Origin: Verrucomicrobiales bacterium
Lineage (GTDB): Bacteria; Verrucomicrobiota; Verrucomicrobiae; Limisphaerales; UBA1100
Length of the DNA stretch: 64,000 nucleotides
Direction: 5' to 3'
Assembly: GCA_002721895.1 (NCBI GenBank)
Contig: PBLV01000063.1
Location: forward strand, 62,001 to 126,000
In this document: in pieces, positions 1 to 9,880 of the stretch
How positions within the stretch are numbered: the stretch's first letter is position 1
Layout of the letters: every line of letters begins with the position of its first letter
Made by a program: the position numbers and the translations under genes
The notes under the pieces: model-generated
What the model was told of the DNA's origin: nothing
Database searches by the model: none
The model's input: only the letters and a program-made list of their open reading frames with translations

Positions 1-3000
1 CTCCACTAAAAATAGAATCTCCGTTATCCTTAAACCGCACCGGAACCTTCCATTGTGTATCTCCATTATCGTCTTCGTACTGATGGTAAATATTAAGACC
101 TCCTCCGCCGAGCCCGCCGCCGAAATCAGTTTCGTCCGCACCGAACCCGATGTGCCAGGTTCCGTCAACATTGGTTCGATTGCCTCCTCCCGTATGCTTG
201 AACTTAATGTTCGAACCGAGGTTGGCGTTCCCTCCTTCTAGTAAAAGTTGAGCACTATTGCTTCTCGAAATTTCAACACGATCCGGGTGGAGCGCCATAC
301 TTACGTGCCCGGTAGTATTGAAGACCGAGTCAATTGTTGTGGAGCCTTGGGCTACGTTATAAAAATAAGTTGCGCCCTCTGAAAGGTCAAATTTCATTCC
401 GGCGGTTCCTCTGCTGGAGTCGGTATAGCTATATTTAAATCCGTCCTGATCTGTACTAGCTTTAAAGCCGCTACCTAAATATAAATCGCCACTACTATAA
501 GTTGTTCCAATTGATGCGTAGTGGTTTTCGCCTGTAGGGCCGCCCCAAACGATAGATCTTCCTCCGGTCCCGTTGCCCATGTCAAAGGCACCAATGGGGT
601 TCGAGGTTCCGATTCCGACGTTGCCATCGTGCTTAATATATAACCTGCTATGGAAACCTCCATTCAAATCACGATTTTTGAAATCTAGGTTTGATGCGTA
701 AGTCCGATTCGTTGTTGCCGTATTGCTTTGAACAATATCAAAAGTAGAACCCAAGACCGTGCCGTTCGCACTATCTGTTCTTAATCTTATCGAATTGCTA
801 GAGTTAGAAGCAACCTCTAGCTTTGCTCCTGGCGAATCAGTTCCGATTCCGACTTTGCCAAGAGAGTCGATCCTCATTGATTCTTTCCTTGAGGGGGCGC
901 CGACGCCGTCCACCATTCCTGGCGATGAATGAAATACGAGAGCGCCTGCGTTAGTCATATCTTCTTCTGCTACAATACCTACGTAACCTAATACGTTTTG
1001 ATTATCAACGTTATTAGGCGTCGTGTCTATGCTTCCGTCTTGGTTGCCGTAAACATTCAGTTGAAGACCTGTGTGGGTTCCTGCCACAATGCCACCGCTG
1101 TAGCCATTTCTAAAGGAGCCTGTTACATTTGAAATTGTTGGCATGGAGCTGCTGGAGTATGTCGTCGAGTTTGGCGACTCCACCTGTAGTTTTGCCGATG
1201 GCGAATCAGTCCCGATTCCTACACTGTTGTCGGGCTTGATGAACACTCCGCCGTCGCTGTCCGTGTTGGCAGAAAGCCGCAAATTGCCAATGTTACCCTG
1301 AACGGTAAATGTTTTATCCGTACTACTTCCGAAGCCAACATAACCGCGCTCGACGTTGTTGGCATCTCGGTAGCTGATAAAGCCTGTTTGCTTGACGTCG
1401 TCACCACCGTCATTATCCTTTAGGATTAAGATGGGCCCAGTACTTTGGATCGTTGCTGAGCCGCCAATGTGTAAAGCAGTTTCAGGAGAGGATGTCCCGA
1501 TTCCGATTCCGACTTTGCCCGCCACCATCATAGATGTGACGGTGTCTGCAGGCTTTAAATAGTATGGGGAGTACCCAGACTCAGTACCTATCCAGTTAAC
1601 GTTGCGAGACCCATAAAAAGTATCTGCAAAGAGCGCGTCGCCGGGTTCTGTGTTGGGGGTATTGGCGTTCCAATCTGCAATCGTTACTCCTGTGGGTGTA
1701 TTCCAGAATTTATATTCATCGGAATTGCTCCAGTTCACCCCGGTCGCAATTCTTTTGGTACCTGAAGATAGAGAGGTAATCTTTACTCTCACTCCGGCGT
1801 AATTTTTAAGATCTAAATAGACGGGTAACACCGCGACATCATATGCCCCGATATTTACCGTGCTATCGCTAATGTCGCTGTCTCCGGCCTTGGGCAGGCG
1901 AATTCTAAAAGAGCCTGCGTTGGGAACCGAATGTGATTCTAAAATCTTAAGCGCATAGTCCCTGCTGCCGGGGTCATCTAAGTCTCCGCCGCCTGTACTT
2001 CCATCATTTGCCGTGTCTAAAAATGTATGACACAGGCTGTATTTTACATATTCGCCTGCGTTCTGGTAGTCTGACCAAACCTCAATGATGAAGGCTGAGC
2101 CTTCATCTCCAGTCGACTCGTTGTCGTCGTCTATCTCGGTTGGGTATGTGAACTCAAGGATTTTGTATTCCTTTGCGGTGTCGGTGACTTTAATATATCC
2201 CGAATACAAGACTTCTTCGCCGGCAATACTAAGCATGTCTCCGCCCAAGGTCAGTTGGCCATCAATCGTGAGGTTACCGCCCGTTGGTCCCGAGCCTGGA
2301 TCTACCTCTTGTAAAAATGCATGGCCGTATTGGTCTAGTTTGAAGAATGCTACATTTCTTGTGCCCAGCGTTAAACTGTGCGCAGTCGTTGTTCCTATAT
2401 CTAGGGAGTCTGTGGTCGCATTAATGTTTAGCTTACCCTCGACGCTTTCGTTTCTATCCGTAAGCATAAGGTTAACCTTGTCGTCCCCTGAGATCTCAAC
2501 GTGACTCGTACTATTGGTATAGGAGCGATTCACCTTACCCATCGTTATGCCAGCATTGGGCGTGACCTTAAATTGAATGTCTGTCCCCCAGGTCGCTGAG
2601 TCGACCGATTTGATTTCAACGCCCGCTGTATCTGGGTTGCTAATTAATAGCCGGTTGTCGGCGCTATATGAAATTGTCGCCCCACTGTCATCTGAGGGAT
2701 TACTTGCAAGTGAACCTATTCCATAATCTCCAGAACTATCCTGAAAGAAAATGGATGTATTGTTCGCTAATAACATGTTCCTTGTTAGCTGTAGTTGCTC
2801 TTCCGGAAGAATTGTAAGATTTGCCGTACCGGTGCCCCCTTGCGCTCCTGCAGTGACAGTAAAAACCTCACCGATAGTATTGGAGGGTGACCCAAAGACT
2901 GTAAAGTCTGTGTCGGCCCCACCTGCACCATCATTGATTGAGGCAATGGTATATGTTTTGCCTTCAGTCAGGTTGCCCGCAGAGGCGATAGGGCCTCTCC

Positions 3001-3358
3001 CCATGCCTATTCCGACGTTTCCTCCATGGGGATTGTCTCCGCGAATGTAAAGTACTGAGGCGCCATCATCTTGAATATCTAATATTGCCTCTTGTCCTTT
3101 TTGGTTGATGACCACGGCGGGACCCGTCCCGTCATTTGTAACTAAAAGCTGTTCTGAGGTTTGGGTGTCTGTATCGAGTATTGTGTGGGTGCCCTCAACT
3201 AAAAGTTCGGGAACCCTTAATTTGGTCTTAATTGAAAACTCGTTCCCTGCGGTAGACGAATCGCTAGAATCTCCCGTATATTGAAAAGGGGAATCTCCGA
3301 GCTCTTCGAATGTATTATCTGCCTTTTTTCTTACTAAATATATATCGTTTGTGGCCAT
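1..3358 (-). CDS. Tail fibre-like protein with VGIGT repeats (partial, C-terminus off window)
   Basis: The reading frame is open from an ATG at 3358 to the left edge, so at least 1119 residues are present and the C-terminus is missing. The protein starts MATNDIYLVKKKADNTFEE. It carries at least five repeats of the type [NSK]VGIGT-x-SP-x-AKL-x-V, which are typical of phage fibres and of proteins that end in an S74 chaperone domain; the end where such a domain would lie is outside the window. Near residues 130-180 (about 2815-2975) is a module ending in a GGTGTA-type stretch that also occurs in two other tail proteins here. The role as a receptor-binding or side fibre is inferred from repeat type and context. 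It lies downstream of the 3386-8242 fibre gene on the same strand and has its own TAGGTGTAATA motif 7 nt before the ATG. Confidence 0.85.
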   Translation of the reverse strand, partial: MATNDIYLVRKKADNTFEELGDSPFQYTGDSSDSSTAGNEFSIKTKLRVPELLVEGTHTILDTDTQTSEQLLVTNDGTGPAVVINQKGQEAILDIQDDGASVLYIRGDNPHGGNVGIGMGRGPIASAGNLTEGKTYTIASINDGAGGADTDFTVFGSPSNTIGEVFTVTAGAQGGTGTANLTILPEEQLQLTRNMLLANNTSIFFQDSSGDYGIGSLASNPSDDSGATISYSADNRLLISNPDTAGVEIKSVDSATWGTDIQFKVTPNAGITMGKVNRSYTNSTSHVEISGDDKVNLMLTDRNESVEGKLNINATTDSLDIGTTTAHSLTLGTRNVAFFKLDQYGHAFLQEVDPGSGPTGGNLTIDGQLTLGGDMLSIAGEEVLYSGYIKVTDTAKEYKILEFTYPTEIDDDNESTGDEGSAFIIEVWSDYQNAGEYVKYSLCHTFLDTANDGSTGGGDLDDPGSRDYALKILESHSVPNAGSFRIRLPKAGDSDISDSTVNIGAYDVAVLPVYLDLKNYAGVRVKITSLSSGTKRIATGVNWSNSDEYKFWNTPTGVTIADWNANTPNTEPGDALFADTFYGSRNVNWIGTESGYSPYYLKPADTVTSMMVAGKVGIGIGTSSPETALHIGGSATIQSTGPILILKDNDGGDDVKQTGFISYRDANNVERGYVGFGSSTDKTFTVQGNIGNLRLSANTDSDGGVFIKPDNSVGIGTDSPSAKLQVESPNSTTYSSSSMPTISNVTGSFRNGYSGGIVAGTHTGLQLNVYGNQDGSIDTTPNNVDNQNVLGYVGIVAEEDMTNAGALVFHSSPGMVDGVGAPSRKESMRIDSLGKVGIGTDSPGAKLEVASNSSNSIRLRTDSANGTVLGSTFDIVQSNTATTNRTYASNLDFKNRDLNGGFHSRLYIKHDGNVGIGTSNPIGAFDMGNGTGGRSIVWGGPTGENHYASIGTTYSSGDLYLGSGFKASTDQDGFKYSYTDSSRGTAGMKFDLSEGATYFYNVAQGSTTIDSVFNTTGHVSMALHPDRVEISRSNSAQLLLEGGNANLGSNIKFKHTGGGNRTNVDGTWHIGFGADETDFGGGLGGGGLNIYHQYEDDNGDTQWKVPVRFKDNGDSIFSG

Positions 3359-3365
3359 CTTATTG

Positions 3366-3376
3366 TATTACACCTA
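3366..3376 (-). promoter_or_regulatory. TAGGTGTAATA motif, candidate late promoter
   Basis: The minus strand reads TAGGTGTAATA and ends 7 nt before the ATG at 3358. The same 11-mer occurs before 15673 and 63347, and the shorter form TAGTGTA before four other genes. Function as a late promoter or translation signal is inference. Confidence 0.45.
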
Positions 3377-3385
3377 TTTTAAATA

Positions 3386-6300
3386 TTACCATTGACTTAT
3401 TGGAAATCTTTTCCACGCTACCAGGCTGTTATTGGTTCCATCGCTATCCTGTATGCAGATATATATGAAGCTGTCATTGTAGATTAGCGTGCCTTTGTCT
3501 CCCGCCGAATATGTATGTGCCGGTTCTACTACCGTGTGTCCATCATGATCGTCCCCAATCTTTGGAATGACAGGGTAAGTTTCAAATACATCGGTTGCAA
3601 AAAGCTTGCCGGAAATTTTCACATCACCAGCAACATGTAGTTTAAATTTATCTTGCGTAACCGGAGATAGGTCCACCGAATTAACATTAATTCCAACGTT
3701 CGCATCAGCGGAGAATAAAACATCATTTCCTGCTTGCGCACCAGTGGTCGGGTGCGAGTTGGTCGTACCCTCAAAGGTTACGAGCTTCTTGTCTCCAGCT
3801 CCGATCATTACGCCCTTACCTGCGGTGCTGGACATGATCGCTAAATCCTGGCCAGAACTCTGAATATAGCCGAGGCTTGTCCCGTATAGACCAAGATAGG
3901 ATGCGCTTAGATTTTCAGAGTGACCTATTTGAAGGTGGTCTGTCCCGCCCCTCTTTTGCAGCTGAAGCGTGGCCCGCTGATCTTGAGGGCCGGTCACATC
4001 AATCCATTCGGGATCGCCCTCGTTACCTTGGGTTGAGCCGGGCCCCCAATTTGCCGTACCTGGCGCAGAGTGGTCGTGGTCGCCGGCCCAGTTTGAAGTG
4101 CTGTCGCCGTCTTGACTTCCATTCTTTCTCCACGATTTTCCGTCGTATTGAACATAGGTCGGTGTATTCGTGTCTTCGTCGTCATAATACGCGATTGACG
4201 CATCGTAGTTAGGTAGTCCGTTCGGATCAACGCCTCCGGCGGCATGAATCCTTAATCCTTCATTTCTATCTACAGACTGCTCGACTGTAAGAGGAAAAAC
4301 TGGCTCGTCGGTTCCAATGCCTACGTCGCCTTCTTGGGTTATATGAAAATTATTTGTGGTTGTCGCTCCCTCTGTATGTCCAATACTTAATATTTCTAGT
4401 GTGTCACTCGGGTCTGTTGGGCTATTCTCGTTCTGAAAAACTTTGAAGTGTCCGTTTAGTCCAGTTCTTGTTCCCAGTACTAGGTTGTCTTTTACTGTTG
4501 CGTCTCCCGCGACATCAAGTAGAGTGCCCGGCGTCGGCGTTCCGATTCCGACGTCGCCGGCATTGAGAAAAGAGTCTCCGTTGGTGTTAAGTAAAAACTT
4601 ATTATCATTGCTGCCATTACCTCTGCCTAAGAGGTAAATATCGGATCCGGCATTATTTACCTGAAACTCGCCTCCCAGTCCCGCGCCTCCCACTCTCAAA
4701 TTTGTGCCGCTAAAGGTTTGGTTTATATCTAGTTTCGCGGTTGGTGAAGAGGTTCCTATTCCAACGTTGCCCGAATCTAAAACTGTGACTGCCGTCCTGT
4801 CTGTGACTTTATAGACTGGCTCAATCGAATGAGTGGAGAATCCATCGGAGGGAGTGGCCCCCACTATGACAAGGTGTGGCTCCGCCGCTGGGTCCGAAAC
4901 TAATACCGATTTCTCTTCTCCCATGACGCGGATTTTGTCTCCAGCATTCAGGGAGCTAGCTATGTTCTCTCCGTAAAGCACATTGAGCCCGGGGACCCCT
5001 GTTGTCGCCCCCGTATTCCAGTCGCCAATTAGTTCGGTGCTTGTTGACCAATTATCTGTGCTCTGAGCGCCCACTCCGGGGTAGGTGGCGGTTCCGCCGT
5101 CTGTTCTTTCCCAGCGGTTCGTTCCTGAGTTCCAAAATATGTAGTCTGGGTTACCTGCCGTCAACCGAAAGTAAAGCGGCTTCCCGTTGACGTAATTTTC
5201 GGCGGGGATCGGGTCCGTCACCAGGCTATATGTCAATCCTTCTAGGCTGACAGAGAAATATTCTGGGATTTCCGCAACAAGCGCCCCACTATTTCCTTGA
5301 AGCTGATCTAACGCTGAGCTTTTGAACTCAAGCCCTTTATTCGCTGCGGTACCTTTGGTTCCTGTGATTAATCTTTTTGTTCCGGTATTGTTTTCTAAAA
5401 TTATTCCGTGGTCTTCGTCGGTGGATTCTTTGATGTGAAGATTTTCTTCTGGCAAAGAGGCGCCGATTCCGATGTTTCCGTTAGGTATAACGGTTAAACA
5501 TTTAGTAAAAGAGGAGGTAACTCTGCCAATGTCCAAATGCCCGTTGGAGTCGGAGCAAAACCTCCAATTGCTGCCATCGAGCGCACCTCCGCTAGAGGTA
5601 TTATTTAGGTAGAAGCTTGTTCCTTGAGAGGCATCTGATTCCACTTGAAGATCTCCGTCTGGATCGCTGGTTCCAATACCTACACTGCCTCCTGGGAATA
5701 TTGTTTTCGTTGTGCTACTGCCGCCTAAGAATAGTGGGACCCCGCCGCGAACGGTGTCTTCCGAAGCAATGTAAACCCCCGCCGGAGGATTGTTGTTCGA
5801 TGCCGAGGTATATTCTCCTATTAAGGCATCTCCGGTTCCTCCGTATATTATCGAACTGGAATCGGAAGTTTTACCCACTCTTAAATATCCTTCTACATCT
5901 AATGATTGTCTCGGGGCAAGCACTCCTATTCCTATATCTCCGCCATCCTCAATGGTTATTCCCTTCGGGGATGCGTCGCCTGCAATATTCAATCGGGCCT
6001 TATTGTTGTCGTTGTCATAGCTTAGTATGACCCTTTTGTCTGTCGCAGTGGCGCTGCCGACAGATAATGTAGAAAGTCCTGTGGTTACTCCCTCCCCTAT
6101 GATCGCATCCGCCTTTATGGAAACCGCATCATTAAAGGTGGACTGGCCTGAAACATTCAAGGACTGCTTTAGGGTTGAATCTCCTTCAACATTTAAGGTT
6201 CCCTTTAGGTCTGAATATCCCTCAACTATTAAATTGGAGTCTAGTGATGTCTTGTAATCATCAACATTATGAAGGGTATTGTCTGTCCAGGGACTCGTGG

Positions 6301-8242
6301 CGCTTCCTGTTCCGCCTGAGAAGTTTGCTCCCGTAACTGCTCCTGCATTAGTGAGAGTGAGGGTGATGGTATAGTTTGTGTCCTCCCCTGCAAGGACCGT
6401 CGTAATATTGATATGCTCCTGGTCGGAGGTTGCACTAAAGTATGGATGCCCGTTAATTTCTGCCGCTAAATTTGCCGCAGTTGCGGTGTCGTCTGCGCCT
6501 ATAGCGAAACTATTTGTTCCTGATACTGCCGTAAAAATAGCCTGGTTGGTGGTGAAGACGTCTTCGAGCCTAATCGTGTCCCCCTCCACTAAATTGTTTG
6601 ACTGGGCGACTGTAAGTTGCGTGGTAGCCTTGGTTGACGCAACCCCGGGCTCATCGGAGGTAAGGGTGGGGCCTGAAGCCTTCCACGCCTTTGCAGAGCC
6701 GTCGTCCGGCCACTTGACCTCGGCACCCTGAGCGTATGGTGCAGCGTTGCTCCAAGCTGTCAGCCCGTCGGGAGAAGCTCCTTCTTGGAATTTAATATTA
6801 AAAATATCACCTTTAACCGTCAAATTCTTTTGTATGGTAACATCTTCTTTGAAGGTTGCGGCACCGTCCACTATAAGTGTGCCACCCAGGCCTGTATTCT
6901 CGGAAACCTGAAGCTCGTCATTGGCGTAAAGAGCTGAATCTACGTTAACCTCTCCGTCGACCTGGAGATCTGCGCTCATTTCGCAATCTCCCACCAAATA
7001 GCTTTTTTGGTTTACTGTGAGCTGTTGCGTAACTAAAAGATTGGAGTCCAGTGTCGTAGAGCCCAAGACGGAAAGGTTTCTCCCAACCGTAAGGTCTTTA
7101 TTCGCATTGACAATTAATCCTGCTCCAGTTCCAACTTTCGTGTCTGTACCATCTCCCCAAATTAAGTCGGCGGTAGTGGTTTTTAATGCACTCGTATTGG
7201 ATATGGAGACATGGCCATCAATGGTTACCTGTTCGGTTTGGTCTTCTGTATTAACGCTTAGCTTGCCAACGAGAAAGGTGTCTTTCTCTGACTTGAGGTC
7301 ATTTTTGAGAAAAGACTTCCCGTCTACTATTATTGTTCCCTTGGGTTGCCCCGCAAAGGAAACACTTTCGGCTCCTACATGTAAATTGGAATCAAATTGT
7401 GTGAGATATTGGTCTACGTCGTGGAGGGTATTGTCTATCCAGGGGGAAACTGCGCTCCCGACGCCGCCTGTAAAGTCAGTTTTGCTCCACGCCGAAGCGT
7501 CCGCGTAAAGCGTGATAACTGTATTTCCTGTAACTCCTGCCGTAACCTGAGCAATATTAACATTGGCCCCATCTGATGTGGCTGCGAACGCAGCATGCGC
7601 ATTAATTGCAGTAGCAATATTCGTTGCTGTTGCGTCATTTGTTCCCCCAATGGTCCAATCTGTTCCTTCGACAAAATTGACCACATTTGAAGCTGCGTCA
7701 ACAAGCGCTATACTGTCGTTATTAACTATTAGGTTATACTGAGCGACGGTCACTTGTCCCGCCGCCGCAACACTCGCAACCCCGGGCTGGTCATCCGCTC
7801 GAGTCGTTGCTGAAGCCTTCCAGACTTTTCCTGCATGGGTGACCTCGTCATTTGTATTGTATGCGGCAGCAGACCAGGGGCTTAGGTTCGGATTGTCTGG
7901 GGCCGTGCCTGCCTCGAATTTTAAATTAAATATATCACCTTTAACTGTTAAATGTCCGTCTATACTGACGTCCGATTCAAAGGCTGCATTATCCTCAAAG
8001 GTTTTTGCTCCGCCTATGGACTGTGTTCCGGTAATAAGTACCGAATGATCCAAGATGGAGGTCTTGAAATTTTTATACTGTATTGTCTCATTTTTTACCT
8101 TAGACCTGGCCAGCAGGAGCATGGCTGCATCATCTGCGTTTTGTGAGGCGCCGTCTGAAAGTAAAGAGGTCTTTTCGTCTAAATCTGAAATTCTACTATT
8201 TGGCATAACGATTGGGGAACTAAAGTTCTCTATATTATACAC
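3386..8242 (-). CDS. Tail fibre-like protein, 1618 aa, VGIGT repeats and duplicated domain block
   Basis: Likely a trimeric fibre or appendage protein. The C-terminal two thirds carry about six to seven VGIGT-x-x-P repeats separated by beta-rich spacers. The N-terminal third has two copies of a roughly 200-residue block that starts GDIFN(L/I)KF. Each block contains a carbohydrate-binding-like motif (W..Y...DEV...GK.WKA), then a domain with the signature ATN(I/L)A(T/A)(A/E)INxH, and ends SPWxDNTLH(D/N)VDxY. No S74 chaperone domain is seen at its C-terminus, which ends FPISQW. The frame opens with GTG at 8242, but neither this GTG nor the internal ATG at 8206 (MPNSRISDLDEK) has a good ribosome binding site. 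The ATG at 8206 reads more like a typical fibre start, so the true start is uncertain by 12 codons. Confidence 0.85.
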   Translation of the reverse strand: MYNIENFSSPIVMPNSRISDLDEKTSLLSDGASQNADDAAMLLLARSKVKNETIQYKNFKTSILDHSVLITGTQSIGGAKTFEDNAAFESDVSIDGHLTVKGDIFNLKFEAGTAPDNPNLSPWSAAAYNTNDEVTHAGKVWKASATTRADDQPGVASVAAAGQVTVAQYNLIVNNDSIALVDAASNVVNFVEGTDWTIGGTNDATATNIATAINAHAAFAATSDGANVNIAQVTAGVTGNTVITLYADASAWSKTDFTGGVGSAVSPWIDNTLHDVDQYLTQFDSNLHVGAESVSFAGQPKGTIIVDGKSFLKNDLKSEKDTFLVGKLSVNTEDQTEQVTIDGHVSISNTSALKTTTADLIWGDGTDTKVGTGAGLIVNANKDLTVGRNLSVLGSTTLDSNLLVTQQLTVNQKSYLVGDCEMSADLQVDGEVNVDSALYANDELQVSENTGLGGTLIVDGAATFKEDVTIQKNLTVKGDIFNIKFQEGASPDGLTAWSNAAPYAQGAEVKWPDDGSAKAWKASGPTLTSDEPGVASTKATTQLTVAQSNNLVEGDTIRLEDVFTTNQAIFTAVSGTNSFAIGADDTATAANLAAEINGHPYFSATSDQEHINITTVLAGEDTNYTITLTLTNAGAVTGANFSGGTGSATSPWTDNTLHNVDDYKTSLDSNLIVEGYSDLKGTLNVEGDSTLKQSLNVSGQSTFNDAVSIKADAIIGEGVTTGLSTLSVGSATATDKRVILSYDNDNNKARLNIAGDASPKGITIEDGGDIGIGVLAPRQSLDVEGYLRVGKTSDSSSIIYGGTGDALIGEYTSASNNNPPAGVYIASEDTVRGGVPLFLGGSSTTKTIFPGGSVGIGTSDPDGDLQVESDASQGTSFYLNNTSSGGALDGSNWRFCSDSNGHLDIGRVTSSFTKCLTVIPNGNIGIGASLPEENLHIKESTDEDHGIILENNTGTKRLITGTKGTAANKGLEFKSSALDQLQGNSGALVAEIPEYFSVSLEGLTYSLVTDPIPAENYVNGKPLYFRLTAGNPDYIFWNSGTNRWERTDGGTATYPGVGAQSTDNWSTSTELIGDWNTGATTGVPGLNVLYGENIASSLNAGDKIRVMGEEKSVLVSDPAAEPHLVIVGATPSDGFSTHSIEPVYKVTDRTAVTVLDSGNVGIGTSSPTAKLDINQTFSGTNLRVGGAGLGGEFQVNNAGSDIYLLGRGNGSNDNKFLLNTNGDSFLNAGDVGIGTPTPGTLLDVAGDATVKDNLVLGTRTGLNGHFKVFQNENSPTDPSDTLEILSIGHTEGATTTNNFHITQEGDVGIGTDEPVFPLTVEQSVDRNEGLRIHAAGGVDPNGLPNYDASIAYYDDEDTNTPTYVQYDGKSWRKNGSQDGDSTSNWAGDHDHSAPGTANWGPGSTQGNEGDPEWIDVTGPQDQRATLQLQKRGGTDHLQIGHSENLSASYLGLYGTSLGYIQSSGQDLAIMSSTAGKGVMIGAGDKKLVTFEGTTNSHPTTGAQAGNDVLFSADANVGINVNSVDLSPVTQDKFKLHVAGDVKISGKLFATDVFETYPVIPKIGDDHDGHTVVEPAHTYSAGDKGTLIYNDSFIYICIQDSDGTNNSLVAWKRFPISQW

Positions 8243-8286
8243 ATAAAAAACGGCATGAAGATTTTTTTGTTAGTGTAAGTAGGACT
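8243..8286. other. Divergent intergenic region between fibre and tube-like genes
   Basis: This short gap separates the minus-strand fibre gene from the plus-strand gene at 8287. The plus strand has the TAGTGTA motif (8271-8277) and an AGGA Shine-Dalgarno just before ATG 8287. A minus-strand TATAAT (8234-8239, inside the annotated fibre start) could be a -10 element if the fibre starts at 8206. No -35 hexamer was recognised. Confidence 0.4.
8271..8277 (+). promoter_or_regulatory. TAGTGTA motif, candidate late promoter
   Basis: TAGTGTA lies 9 nt before the ATG at 8287, with AAGTAGGA following as ribosome binding site. It is one of seven related occurrences before mainly structural genes. Function is inferred. 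Confidence 0.4.
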
Positions 8287-9867
8287 ATGGCACAAGGTAA
8301 TCGGTTTCATTTAAGCTATGAACGTATGGCTATGTTTGTTGATGGGGCTCCGGCATTCAAGGATGCTGGGCCGATAACGCCAGAACTCTTGAAAAGAATT
8401 CAAAATATTTCTTATTCTTTTGACTATGGCGCCCAGCAATTAAAGGAAATCGGGTCTCATGAATATATAAAAGACAAATCTCCTGCTATATATGACGGCG
8501 GCACCCTCGTCGCTCCCGCAACCTCAAGGGTTCCGATTATAACTCAGCCGCAAGTTGAGTTGAGTTTTAGTTATTTCTTTTTTACAGGAGGTAATGAGGA
8601 GGCGATGGGATTGAACGTATCTTATGTCAAAAACGAATCTCTATATCTTAATCCGTGGGTCTCGCAAGCCTATTCCGCAGATGATACCGTCAAACACTTA
8701 ACTAAAGCGTGGAAAGCGAAGCAAGACACTGTTGACCCTGCGAGCTTACAATCGTGGGCCGCTGGCGTATACCAAATTGGTGACAGCGTTCAACATAACT
8801 CTCAAGCGTGGCAAGCCATACTATCTGCGAGCGCATCGGATATCCCTGGCTCGTCTCCGACGATATGGGTTAATGCAGACGAGCCTGGGACTAGCGACAA
8901 ATGGGAAGACATTACCTATACCAGAATAACCGGAGACGCATGGGAGGCTTTGGCCGACTCAAATGAGCAGGCGAAATACTCTGCCGGCATATTTAACGGC
9001 TCAAAATTATATGCAAAACCCAACTGGGCAACCTATGGGCCCACAGCCGTAGCCGACAAAGGGGATGTAAATTTTTATGTTGTGGCCGAAGACACCAATG
9101 CTAGAAAAGATATAGTCGGGAGAAAAGACTCTGCATTCGACGATATAGATTTTATAGGATTTGGTAATTGCTTTCTTACTAACTATACCTTGAACGCGGC
9201 AGTAGGAAGTTATGCCTCCTGTGATCTTACTTATGCCTGCAGTAATCTGGCTTTTGATATTTATAAGGATGATAATAAGCCGAAATGCCCCGCTGTTGAT
9301 AATGACGGCGCAAGGTCCGCGCTAACTGTTGCTCTTCCGGACCTAACAGACGCATTTGAATCCACTTCTGAGGGGGAGCCTAGTCTAGTCATGCGGCCGG
9401 GTGACATCGAGGTTAAATTCACAAATAATAAACCCAACCAAGGCGAAGATGAAGGCTTTCATTCTCTGGATCTAAATTTTGAGAGAATGTCTATTCAGAA
9501 CATGCAAATCTCGCTGGACATAGAACGCAAGGACATTAATGCATTCGGCTCGAACTACATGAAGGACAGAAAGATTCAATTCCCTATACTGGGAACCCTT
9601 CAAATAAGCGCCACGCTAAGGGAGTTCGCCCAGAAGGGTTCAATCGAAAACATTTTCAACGACGATGTTGATTACGATGTAGAAGTTATTTTATACGATA
9701 GAACTTCTCTGTCGGACAAAAGGAAGCGCGCCACGTGGAAAATCAAGGGCGCCAGACTGAACGCGGAAGCACATTCGGCGACTATCGACGACTTTGCCCA
9801 GATTGGCGCCTCATTTGTATTTGAAGTCACCACTACAGGCGGCATGGATATCGTTAGGGCTTTTTAA
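8287..9867 (+). CDS. Tail tube-like protein paralogue, 526 aa
   Basis: Probable virion structural protein related to the tail tube. It aligns by eye with the 542-aa protein encoded at 9881-11509: both share a strand-rich segment (VELSFSYFFFTGGNEEAMG here, VSLDFSYYLSTGANEALLG there), a GNxxxTNY stretch, a central RPGDIE motif and a C-terminal beta domain ending in a GARLNAEA or GAQLEGEA segment. Residues about 120-215 look like an insertion with two carbohydrate-binding-like units (Y..DDTVKHLTKAWKA and Y.IGDSVQHNSQAWQA). The ATG at 8287 is preceded by AGGA. The gene is alone on the plus strand between minus-strand genes, and only 13 nt separate its stop from the convergent paralogue's stop. 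The tube assignment is inference; it could be a decoration or second tube protein. Confidence 0.7.
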   Translation: MAQGNRFHLSYERMAMFVDGAPAFKDAGPITPELLKRIQNISYSFDYGAQQLKEIGSHEYIKDKSPAIYDGGTLVAPATSRVPIITQPQVELSFSYFFFTGGNEEAMGLNVSYVKNESLYLNPWVSQAYSADDTVKHLTKAWKAKQDTVDPASLQSWAAGVYQIGDSVQHNSQAWQAILSASASDIPGSSPTIWVNADEPGTSDKWEDITYTRITGDAWEALADSNEQAKYSAGIFNGSKLYAKPNWATYGPTAVADKGDVNFYVVAEDTNARKDIVGRKDSAFDDIDFIGFGNCFLTNYTLNAAVGSYASCDLTYACSNLAFDIYKDDNKPKCPAVDNDGARSALTVALPDLTDAFESTSEGEPSLVMRPGDIEVKFTNNKPNQGEDEGFHSLDLNFERMSIQNMQISLDIERKDINAFGSNYMKDRKIQFPILGTLQISATLREFAQKGSIENIFNDDVDYDVEVILYDRTSLSDKRKRATWKIKGARLNAEAHSATIDDFAQIGASFVFEVTTTGGMDIVRAF

Positions 9868-9880
9868 TTTCTAAGCGTTA

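Noticed and set aside
2085..2504. 139-aa plus-strand open frame opposite the left fibre gene
   Set aside because: The minus frame is open for 1119 codons with VGIGT repeats; the plus frame has no start signal.
8244..8244. ATG at 8244 on the minus strand as start of the 1618-aa fibre
   Set aside because: It is out of frame with the fibre; only GTG 8242 or ATG 8206 are in frame.
9868..9880. Bidirectional terminator between the convergent tube genes
   Set aside because: Only 13 bp, with no inverted repeat.
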